From Azorinus chamasolen (Eukaryota > Mollusca > Bivalvia > Cardiida > Solecurtidae), in the NCBI GenBank assembly GCA_963576725.1, contig OY755240.1, positions 30,213,932 to 30,277,931 on the forward strand: DNA of 64,000 nucleotides, read 5' to 3'. Numbering within the stretch: the first letter of the stretch is position 1; each line of letters starts with the position of its first letter. The position numbers and the translations under genes were made by a program. This document shows, one piece after another, positions 43,669 to 53,870 of the stretch. The notes beneath the pieces were generated by a model that worked only from the letters and a program-made list of their open reading frames with translations, was not told where the DNA came from and made no database searches.

Positions 43669-45200
43669 TAAGTTTGACTGAAACTCGTTTCATCTAACTA
43701 ATTCGTATGTTTCAGTGAAGTTCAAATTATCGAAATCAAAGTATTTGACAAAATTGTTATATTTTTTATATGTGAAGCATTTGACATTAGCAGAAATAAC
43801 ACGCTATATTCATGAAATCAACCGTAAGTCCCTTGAAAAATAGCAAATACACCACAAAGTAGCAGAGCGGAAGAAAAACAACATTAGAAACCATCAGCAG
43901 TCAGAAATGGTGAGACACATACGTTTGAAATTGCCTCATGACAAATTGACATGTGCCAAGCAATACAACGCATTTTCTTTCAGAAAGTCACGTTTGGGAT
44001 GGAATCCAAAAATCTAAAGAAATCAAACAGAACGTAATTGTTAAGGGCAAAATGGTTAAAATAGCTGAGATAATATATATAAATATAAAAGGTTTAAAAG
44101 CGTCATGCAAACATGTTGGATAGAATCGTTTTCCTCTGTATACTGCATTAGCATTGCGTATACTTATATAATATAGTTTCAAGAAGGAAGTGGGTAGCCG
44201 TCTCGATTAATCTTGTGGTTTACTGCATAATGTTAATGCAGAATTTATGCAGGAAACTTTCTAAAGAGTATTCTACAACATGTCTCTGCATTCATAATGG
44301 CAATCTCAAAAAGCAAGATACCATAATTGCTGCATAACAGGTTTAACCTATATACGCGTGTCATAGCAAATGAGATTTTAATTTCTATTTTAACGGGATA
44401 TTTAATTCAATCATATACCCCTTTATCGATCTTACATTGGTTTCGATGATAACAAAAAATCCAATTTTGTAACCAATGTTGCTATCTTTCATTCACAGCC
44501 TGATCAATTTATGAAGCCGACCATTTGATAAAACAGTGTACCATGATCTGTTTTGCTGCATTTTTGACTATTGTTATCAACATTTGTCGCGTTATTCTAT
44601 TACATGTATAATCTGCCTAGCTGAACGTTTTAAATTGAATGAATGATACAAACTATATCATTATCGTTTGAACATCGTGTTAGAATAGTGATTTTTGAAT
44701 AACGTGCAGTATCTTTTAATAACACATGTGAGTGTATGTGCTCAAAAACTCTAGCATTGTGTGGCATTATTAACAACTTTTCTATTCTTTATTTATTACA
44801 GGTTTTATTGACCTCATGAATTTTTATTGTCAGAATATTGATTTTGGTATGCTGTAAACTTTTGGTCCGAAACATAAACTGCATGAATCTATGAAAATAT
44901 AAGCGACAAGAACAGACCTAGATCAGACAGCTCCTATAGGTATGTGCCTTCTCTGATTGCAATTGCGGGAAAATACGGTAATACGAGGGAAAGTGTTAAC
45001 GAACCTGTAACAAGGACGGTTTAACCTACTCATATTTTATAAGGAATTGTAATAGCCCTCCGCTATTGAGACGAAAACAGCTCACAGACCCTTTAATGAG
45101 CTTGTCATTCGGTTGTCTTTTTATTTGTAGTAGATATAGATCTGTATTTGCGGCGCGTCCTAGGTGAGTTTTCTCCCCTGTTTTTGTCAAACCATCTGCA
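43669..45200. other. Stretch without a recognised gene
   Basis: Low-GC sequence. The only recognisable piece is a family H remnant at about 44910-44997 ('cctagatcagacagctccta' ... 'gagggaaagtg' TTAA). Nothing else is supported. Confidence 0.45.
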
Positions 45201-45231
45201 ATGCTTCGCGCCATGAATCAACATAATTAAG

Positions 45232-45292
45232 ATGGCGGAAAGACGTTACCTTTTGCCACAAACATCATTACAGCTGCATTACCGTCGGTAGG
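45232..45292 (+). other. Possible 5' exon start (weak)
   Basis: AAGATGGCGGAAAGACG resembles a metazoan start context, and a strong donor GTAAGTAC follows at 45293. The ATG frame runs MAERRYLLPQTSLQLHYRR then meets TAG just before that donor. It is coding only if the weaker GTAGGG at 45288 is used; otherwise the exon would be 5' UTR. It could belong to the gene whose last exons lie at 59-62 kb, but nothing links them directly. Confidence 0.18.
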
Positions 45293-46394
45293 GTAAGTAC
45301 CCACATTGATTTATTTTGTTAAATAAAAAACTGAACTGGAATTCAGTTTTTGTTAGTTGTCTAGTACATTTTATGTAGCGATTTTTGTAACGCCAAGAAA
45401 GGATTCCGTAACATTGTTTTGTTGTAAGAACCATAGGGATGAAGGTTATACGTAAGTAAATACCTTTCCTTTGCTTTTATTACATCAAATCAATGTATTT
45501 ACACAGACCCAGCCCTGATAAACCTAATACATGTACAAGGATTAAAATAAAGGCCACTATATGCAATAATAATAATAATTCCTGTGCCGCAAAGTTCCAT
45601 ATTTCTAGTTCGCCATATATATAGAAGTAGTCTTTGTGCCGATCAGACGTGTTTTGTCAAATTTATTCGCACCACAGTGTGGTAATTGTCAAATTGGGAT
45701 TATTAAAAATAAGTACATATATTAAGATTATTAATAAATGTGTCTCGAATGAGTAAAGGAATATAGAAAAGCAATGCGGACAAGTCATTTGTAGTAATTT
45801 GTTCCCGAATCCAATGTGTGATATCATGGGCTAAAAATAATCAGAATTAAACATCCGAGGACAGGTTTGGCAGGCCTAAACACACTGCATAAAACAGTAG
45901 TAGCTGACTTAAAAATCAGAAACGTGACGTCACACAGCACGAGATGTTTATATGTACCTTTGCCTAGTAATTTTCTACAAAGCTTGTTAAAGTTATGGCA
46001 CTGGGGTAAAAATAGCCCGGTCCTGGGGATCACAAGTTTTCTATCGAAATATATAGGAACACCTTTACAAATCTGGTATATGCATAGGCCAGAAATAAAT
46101 ATCTTCTTATTAATATTCACGATGTTAAACATTATTTCATGAATATCCATTAGATGAAGCCTTTGTTTTGGTAGTAAGACTACTGACGTTAATTTGAAAC
46201 TCGTATTTTTCTACAAAATCGAGAAACACCGAAAAATTGTATCTAGTGCGACCGCTCATTTGATGACGGCAAAGTTAACCGTCATGTCCTTCATTGTGTA
46301 GAAAACACGAACGCTGCGGAGTTTACCCTTTCTGTGAAAGGGTGACTCATAGGGCTTGCTGTATTGTGAAAATATGTGGTCACCTTGGCAAAAA

Positions 46395-46680
46395 GATTAG
46401 ATCCAGATGAGATGTCGAATAGCTTGATATGTATCTAGATTCAAACTGTTTGACCTCAATTATGACTTGAGAAACATCGACGACAACTAGTTGGCTCCTA
46501 AAGGGTAGATGTCTTTTTTACACACCCCGTCAGACATATGTATACGTAAAACACTTCTGACGTATATAACTATTTCACCGTCATAGGCGAATCCATGATG
46601 ACCTTTGAAACAGTTCGGATCAACATCGCCCAGTAACTCGCCGTCTACTCAGGATTCAAACTGTTTGACACGAGTAAAAT
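46395..46680. mobile_element. Two family I-like remnants
   Basis: 'agatccagatgagatgtcga' with 'tctagattcaaactgtttga' (46409-46455), and 'aacagttcggatcaacatcg' with 'gattcaaactgtttgacac' (46610-46672). Confidence 0.35.
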
Positions 46681-47146
46681 TTTGAAAGAAAATTTAAAAA
46701 AAACCCGAACACCCCACATTATAACCTGTAGCAGACAATTATCTACGCAGATAAAACATGGTCCATGTTTGCATTTTCCATCTATGTCGCGATACATGTA
46801 TTAGACCAACAATCACCACCGGATGCAACGTTTAAAGGAACTTACTATGGTAGACCATTGCCACCTGCCATTATGAAGGCAATGACAATAATTCGATTTT
46901 GTTTCTTCGATGTTTTACGGAAAATAAGCAAAGCCTTTTATCTAGTGCATGAAATTTACCAGACAATACTTATAGGTATTGAATTTTTAAATTCTCTCAG
47001 ATTTTTTTTCCAACAAAAACTTTACAATTGAATAATTTAGGGATCGTTCAGAATAGACAAGTGAGCCTTCTTTAGACTTAAGGGAAGCTATTTGTCGTAT
47101 GTAGAAAAGAAAGTGGTCTAAATTATGCTTTTCTGCTCCCCTAAGG

Positions 47147-47890
47147 GCCCAGTCCCATTAGCCCTTACGACCCCCTAAGACCTGTTTACGATTGCTACCG
47201 ACCTATGGCCGCCGATATTCGTACGAAGGTCGCACGACAAGTCATTGATAATCGCCCGTGGTCTTCATTACTCGTTGGTAATCGTTTACAATCGTGCGAT
47301 TCATTTCAGTCGCATCCATTCGTAGAGAGGTGGTTGACCATGTACAAAAAAAAACAAGGCCCAGTCCCACTAGGCCTACGACCGCTTATGACCTATTTAC
47401 GATTTCTAGCGACAAGTCGTTGACAATCGCAGGTGGTCATCGTTTTTTGTCGTGCGACCAATTTCAGTCGAAGAGAGGTTGTTGATCATGCACATTAACC
47501 TCCAGTATTCTTTAAGATGTAATCTTAAAGGGTTTAGGTAATCGTGCGATCGTCGTAGGAAGGAATGTCTCCAATAAACTTAAACTGGTCATTGTTGATC
47601 TTCCCCACAGTCGTACGACTATCGGATACCTTTCTACAATAACCTACGACTGTCGTGCAATTACCAGCGACTGCAATTACCAGCAACTGTCTAAGGATTA
47701 TCCGCGACTAGGCACAGATCACGTGACCACACAACAGGTCGGAAGTGATTGTGGAACCTTCGTACGATGCATCGCCAGTGACTGCGAATTCATTTTTGAA
47801 TTTAGTCGCCGACAATCGCAGCGGCGGTTTCAGAGGTCTCAGAGGTCGCCAGTGGTCTTTAACGATCACAATGGCTGGTGGGACTGCAGT
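47147..47890 (+). repeat. Repeat region rich in TCGTACGAC / TCGTAGG motifs
   Basis: 'ggcccagtcccattagccct' at 47147 is repeated as 'ggcccagtcccactaggcct' at 47358, and each is followed by 'cgttggtaatcg' or 'cgttgacaatcgcaggtggt' and 'tttcagtcg'. Later text keeps returning to GTCGTACGAC, GCGACT and 'cagtgactgcga'. It looks like a dispersed element with internal subrepeats and ends starting AGGGCCCAGTCCCA; the class is unknown. Confidence 0.5.
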
Positions 47891-48296
47891 CTAAGTTACT
47901 CACCGATGATGATTCTCTATTAATGAAAAATATATTATTAAACGAATAATTGTTTAAACCCTGGTCACAACCCGCGGTACTTGCAAGTGCGCGTTGTCTA
48001 CTTGCAAAAACGTGGCCATATTTTGGGGATTCGTACGTGGTGAGTACCGCCTCCGTGTGGATTTGGGAGCACACAGACACGTCGTAGAGCTTTTAGTGCA
48101 TGTATGAGGAACGTTCCCTGCGTTCGGGCTGCATTCGGGCTTCGGATCAACCCAAGTACGGGTGACGCGTGTACCTTCTACAGTCAATCAGCACACAGCG
48201 CACTGGTTTTAGTACACAGAACGCACGTGGACCGTACCGAATAAGCACGAGCTCCGCAGTTACAGCGTACGTTGTGCGTACTGATTTTTACAGTAC

Positions 48297-48800
48297 AGTA
48301 CAAACTCTCTATTACAACCACATAAAAGAATGCTGATTGATTGTATCAAAGACAGGTGAAATGCAAGTAAAACGGGAAACCCCTGAATGAGTGTTCTGCT
48401 TTACTTTCACATTGCTTTAAAGACATTCCCTTGGCCGGCTTGGGTCTTTACAGCTAACCTGTGAAAAAGCATGCGGCACATGGTAAGAACTATAGCAGTC
48501 TGCCTGTCAAGAACCACTGGAACGTTCCATGTGAGGCCCGTCTCTTACATTTGATGATTTGGAAATTATTAGATTGTCACTAATGACACTCCACATACAA
48601 ATATATCTCATTGAGATCAAGTGCAGGGCCTCTCTAGACAGAATGAGACGGCTTGCCATATTTTGCACACTTGTATCATGCTTTTACTGTTACTTTCACG
48701 CCTATTGAGAACAATGGGGGGGAATCATTGAATGGACCTGGGTAATGTCTTTAAGCAACCACCTGACTTAAACACAAACTTTAGTATATACTACCTGATT
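48297..48800 (+). mobile_element. Family B MITE, copy 5, disrupted
   Basis: Left end CAGTACAAACTCTCTATTAC; left half of the palindrome to 'cacattgctttaa' at 48420, and the right half resumes at 'ttaagcaaccacctgactta' (48751). The gap is a TTAA-flanked insertion. Confidence 0.6.
48421..48750. mobile_element. TTAA-flanked 330-bp MITE nested in a family B MITE
   Basis: TTAA at 48417-48420 and 48751-48754 with inverted ends AGACATTCCC and 'gggtaatgtct'. Removing the element and one TTAA restores the host palindrome. No ORF. It is different from the family H, E and I sequences. Confidence 0.7.
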
Positions 48801-48916
48801 CTAATATGACTTGAGGTTAGTGTGTCTAAAATATTTCGAATGAAAACTGCAAAATGTCCTAACTTTTTTTTATGTCGCAACGAAAATTCGGTTCTACTGT
48901 ATCTAGAATATAATTA

Positions 48917-49109
48917 CGGTAAACCCCTCTAATGCGAACACCAAAAACCAAAAAGAGACATAAGTCTGACAGACAGATGGTAGCTTAATGCAGAATGAAA
49001 ATTATGCAGAAAATTCCTATAGGAGCTTTCTGCATTACTTTCATTCTGCTTTAAGCTACCAGCTGCTTATAAAGATACCTATGTTTATTCTTTTAGAGGG
49101 GTTCTACTG
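48917..49109 (+). mobile_element. TA-type MITE, family C, copy 3
   Basis: Ends CGGTAAACCCCTCTAATGCG and inverted 'ttttagaggggttctactg'; palindrome 'gatggtagcttaatgcagaa' with apex TTCCTATAGGAG. Confidence 0.7.
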
Positions 49110-49139
49110 TACAGTTAATTTTTAGCTTAAATGACTATT

Positions 49140-49215
49140 TCGTTATTCGTAAATTGAATTGCAAACTATTTCGTTATTCACAATTGAATAACGAACTGCG
49201 AACTGGCAGCCAACT
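49140..49215 (+). repeat. Short stretch resembling the 68-bp satellite
   Basis: 'ttcgttattcacaattgaat', 'aacgaactgcgaactggcag', 'ccaacttaacg': the same order as the satellite's cgttattctgaataacgaac and 'agccaacttcac' parts. Confidence 0.35.
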
Positions 49216-49859
49216 TAACGCTGCCGATGATCAGGTGCGATATATCTACTACAGCGTAGCATGGTCTCACCGTCTATTGAACCTCTTAACCATTGACCAT
49301 GTTCAGAAAAGGTTTACTTTGAATATTGATAAATCAGCAATTCAAAATAATATTTTATATATACCTTGAAACAATTAAGTAATTATATTCTCATCTATTA
49401 ATCCCCAAACAATCCAGTGTTCCCCACCACCCGCATAACAATAACAGAAATGGCTGCCAGAAAAATATCACCTGCTTATCGAACCTTTATTTTAGAAACT
49501 GTTTACTGTAACATAATTGTCATAGTCACGTGATTTCATCATGGGCACGCGACCTTTGCAGAAGCTGAAGGAGTCAGAGCTGTCAAACATTTTTAATGTG
49601 GTGCACTTTTCAATTTATGTTGATATTCTATAACGTATTAAGAGTTTTCTCATGTTTAGCATAGTTGAAGGCAAATAAAATGTATTGACCTGTCTATGAC
49701 GTATATTTCGTTTTTAAAGCTACGAGGCGGTGTTTGCAGACAAAGCAACGGTACTCATGATTTTATGACGTAGTATGCACTTGCGCATGCGTAAAAACAC
49801 AAAAATGAAAGGTTCGATAAACAAGTGAGGTTCGATAGAAGGTGAGTCAACGATATGTA

Positions 49860-50900
49860 GGGGCTAGGTCGGAAATAGGACTCATTCAGATCGTGTTCAA
49901 ATTCACATATGTTGTAGAGCATTCAATTCTGAGTATCTTTTAAGCAGCAAGCACCATCTTCTCTCGCTTTTGTTTGGCTCCAGATCCGTTCGCGCGACGT
50001 ATGGGTAGGGCCTTTTTGGTCTAATAAATAAGTCACTGAAATGTACCCCGAGCTCAAAAAAGTTTACATGGCTGAGTTGGGCTCGTCAAGACCTTTCCAT
50101 CGATGTATAACATGATAGGATTCTAATGAGCCAATGCATGTCAAAGCTTTTTTATGCCTGGGCTATAATCACGGCTAAGTCCTAAGGCCAATTTGTGAAT
50201 AGTTACGCCTTCGGATGGCCATTACTCCGTCAAGCATGGACCGATCTTCAAATTTCAAACGGCTCTGAAGAACTGTGGCCGAGGGCTTTCGCAACATAAT
50301 GCGATTGTGATATACTATGAGTCTATTCATGGCAAAACAATGTTTTTATTTCTTGGGGATATTATGTCGACAGAGTCCCTTGCTCTACTTATATTCCGAG
50401 GGCGCTAACTCCGTCAAACATGGACCGATCTTCAAAATTCAAACGGCCCTGTAGAGCTATGGTCGAGGGATTTCGCAAATTGTAACATGATATGATTCTG
50501 ATGAATTATCAGTCTATGCATGTTAAAACTATCTTTTTAATTCCTGGGACTATTATGTCGACAGAGTCCCTTGCCCTATTTATGTTCCGAGGTCCCTAAC
50601 TCCGTCAAACATGAACGGATTTTCAAAAAACTCAATGTCGTTCGACCGGGCTCAAGCTGCACCAGCATGTAGTTCGATCCAATCCAAGACACTTTTAAAT
50701 TGCAATGAATGTCATTGTTCCATCAGGGATGGATCCAGATCACTTTGTGCGACCTAGGGTTAGGGCATTTTAGCCAAATAAATATTCATAACTCGGTCAA
50801 ATGAGCCCCGATCTCAAAAGTCTCAACGGTTTTGAGCTTGACGGTATTACACCGGCTCCATGTTTTAGCGATGGTAGGCCTTGATCAAAATTCAAATATC
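49860..50900 (+). repeat. Tandem repeat, about 190-bp unit, 4-5 copies
   Basis: 'taactccgtcaaacatggac' and 'cgatcttcaaaattcaaacg' recur near 50220, 50405 and 50595, with 'ttatgtcgacagagtccctt' between. The outer copies are diverged. No ORF. Confidence 0.65.
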
Positions 50901-51117
50901 GTGCGTTTCTGTAATTTCAACTTATATTATATTGTCGGCTCTTGTATCATGTTTTTGCTTGTCGTTTCAAGCCTAATTTAAATATATTGCCCCCTTATCT
51001 ATCAGTGAAAAAGATTCTACTTTGACATGCTGAATAAATTTGTCAGTAATACAAAATCCTAATACAAAATCCAAATTACATTTTACATTTCAGTATTATA
51101 TTCCTTGATTTTTTAAT

Positions 51118-52290
51118 TATGTCTCCCACCACGTAGTGGTGTAAAAATCAAGTATGTCTCCTACCACGTAGTGGTGTGAGAGACATACTGATTTACCCCT
51201 TTCCGTCCGTCTGTCCGTCTGTCACAAAATTTATGCCCCCTCTGGAATTCTAAAGGTTCTCAGCCAAATTTTACAAAACATTATGAAAATGTTTGTGGCT
51301 ATAACATCTCGATCAAGTGAGGTTTCCACCAAGATTGTTTTAGGAACTTCAGAGTCCTGGTCCTTGATTTATCCAAACTTTGCCTTTTTAGCATTGTCCG
51401 CTCTCTAAATCAAAAACATCTCATCCAATATTCACCAAACCTTAAAAAAATGTTTGTGGCTATAATATCTCGGCCAAGGTCTATATCCAGCAATATTGTT
51501 GCAGGGACTTCAGAGTTATGGCCCTTGAACAATACAAAATTTGCCTTTTTGCCTAGTTCACATTCTTAGTTATAAAGTTCTCATGTAATTATCACCAAAC
51601 CTTATGAAAATGTTTATGGTTATAATATCTAGGCCAAGTTGATATACAGAGTTGCATTGAATTATTGAAAATTGGACTTTTGTTTAGCTTTGTTTGTCTT
51701 GCTTCGTGTTTAGGCCATATCTCATACAAGGGTAGGACAAAATCATTATGACTTCAGACATGCAACAATCATACTAAAAGCAAGTGTCATACATAAGGGG
51801 TTATAACTCTAGCATCAATATTTTGGGAGTTATTCCCCTCTTTCACATATTCTTGTCCAGACAATAACACTTTATCTACTACTTTAATTGATTGAAACTT
51901 CACATATGGAACAAACCTGTCGAGAGAAAGTGTTATGCACAAGGGTCATAACTATAGCATCAGCATTTTTGGAGTTATTCTCCTTTTTATAATTCTTGTT
52001 CGGACAATAAGTCTTTATCTACTGGTTCAATTGATTTGAATATTCGCATATGGAACAAACATGATGAGAGAAAGTTTTATGCGCAATGGCCGTGAATCTA
52101 GCATCAAAATATTTTTGGAGTTATTCCACTTTTTCCTATTTTCTTGTCTAGACAATAACTCTTTATTTACTGATTCAATGATTTGATGCTTCAAATATGG
52201 AACCACAATGATGGGAGGTTGTGTCATGCACAAGGGCCATAACTCCAGCATCAATAATTTGGGAGCTATTCCCGTTTTTTATGATTTTTA
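51118..52290 (+). repeat. Dispersed element: gtctccc hairpin, GTCCGTC tract, tandem interior
   Basis: It begins with a duplicated 'tatgtctcccaccacgtagt' hairpin, then 'ccgtccgtctgtccgtctgt' at about 51200-51222. It then has about 175-bp repeats containing 'tgtttgtggctataatatct' and later 'gcacaagggtcataactata'. Same structure as 57480-58694 in the opposite sense. Confidence 0.5.
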
Positions 52291-53224
52291 TGAATACCAC
52301 TCAGGCGGGTCTTTTTAGATATATATGTATATCCAAAAAAGTAAAGAATGAACTCTACAATACGGATAAAAGTATAGGAAAAAAAGATTAGAAAGACGCC
52401 TAGTCTAGTTACATATTGTGTAATATTTCCAAAATATTCTACAGTAAAATTCAAACTGGTTTCACCTATTCAGGGATCTTCAGGGATGCGTTGACGTTGT
52501 CCTTGGTGATACGTTGTTAAGCAGAAGATGACGTCATAACGTCATGACGTTGGTGACGTTGATGGCGTTGAACACGCTGATGTCCGGTACAATTTAACAA
52601 TGCGTATATATTAAATTCCATAAAATTAATATTTGCGAAACATCCAATCAATTATGAGACAGGAGCAGGCGGGATACATTACATATGTTTTTCTTAAAAA
52701 ATAAACAAGCTCTAGTTTCATGGCATTTAGCATTTACAATCGGAACCGAATGAACATTTTAAAACGCGCGCCTTTGTTCTGTTTCAAAAACTCGAATTCC
52801 TAGTCAAAATTAATTGTGTTTGACCCTCGGGAAATTGAACGGAATTATTTCGTTTTGCGTTATTACTCATCAACCTGATTTGCGGTTATCGCCAGAATTT
52901 ATTATGTAGCCGACATCAGTTGATTCTCGGGTTTTATCTGTATTAAACGTGAAAAGTTTTAGTGCAGTAAACAAATGAGTGAAGCTGGGACAATTTTGAT
53001 TGATATCATGGAATGCGGGTCGGGACATGCCAATTGCCATTTGCTAAAATGCCATTTGCCAAATTAAAAATTTACGAACGTGTTCTTCTCGCTTACCGAT
53101 GTACAGATATTGCGTTATTATTTTTTTTTGATCAGGATACAAAACATTGTAGAATGAAGCCCACTGATCTGTCTAATCATTGGATCAGCCAAGCACTTTT
53201 CAGAGAAAAGAAACTAGAATCAAT

Positions 53225-53370
53225 GACAATATGGCAATTAGCAATTGGCATCTGGCATATTAGCAATTGACATTTGACAAATTAGCTATTGGCATTTGGC
53301 AAATTAGCTATTGACATTTGGCAAATTGGCATTAAGCAACTGGCAAATTAGCCATTGGCAATTGGCAATG
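53225..53370 (+). repeat. Short tandem repeat of ATTAGCAATTGGCAT type
   Basis: About seven copies of a roughly 20-bp unit made of 'ttagcaattggca' and 'tctggcat' variants, upstream of the exon acceptor at 53420. Confidence 0.65.
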
Positions 53371-53420
53371 CCATATGATATACTCAGCAGTAAAAAGTTG
53401 CCTTTCTCCTTCTCCACAGG

Positions 53421-53870
53421 AAACCGAAAGACGAATTTGCAATGGCTACCAGCTTTGAAGCAGCTGAGTTGGCGAACATTATACACGTGGTGAGATATAT
53501 AAGGTCCACACGGAAAAGAGCCGAACTAAGAAGTACATCGAGGCAATGCCAGAGTCTAGATGTTACCGACGTTGTTCCGCAGGACAAAATAAAAGACTGT
53601 CGAGAGTTGAATTATAATGAAGAGGAAAATACTTCTCTAATTATACCTGATACCAGTAATCAGAGGGAAGAAGTAGACAACCATCAACATCAACAGAAAC
53701 ACTTCAATGAATAAATTACCTCCGTAATTTCACCCCAAATTGGTTATCAGAAAGACAAAGTTGATGACTGTCAAAACAATGACTATAATGAAGAGGAATC
53801 TACCTCTAGAAATCATCTAGGTTTTGAAGACAATGCTCAACTGAAGGAAGAAACCAACGACCATCGACAA
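53421..53870 (+). pseudogene. Upstream part of the transposase-like exon, cut by an in-frame TAA
   Basis: A strong acceptor (pyrimidine tract, 'ttctccttctccacag') ends at about 53420. ATG at 53442 opens MATSFEAAELANII, then two imperfect copies of the acidic repeat seen downstream ('YNEEENTS'). TAA at 53712-53714 interrupts, yet the same frame continues open to the ATG at 53871 and through the main ORF, still with repeat copies (DYNEEESTS). So the original protein probably started here or in an earlier exon. The stop looks like a single nonsense change, or a polymorphism. Confidence 0.55.

Noticed and set aside
45824..46150. Overlapping ORFs of 108 aa (minus) and 91 aa (plus)
   Set aside because: Mutually antisense, no domain, no codon or splice support.
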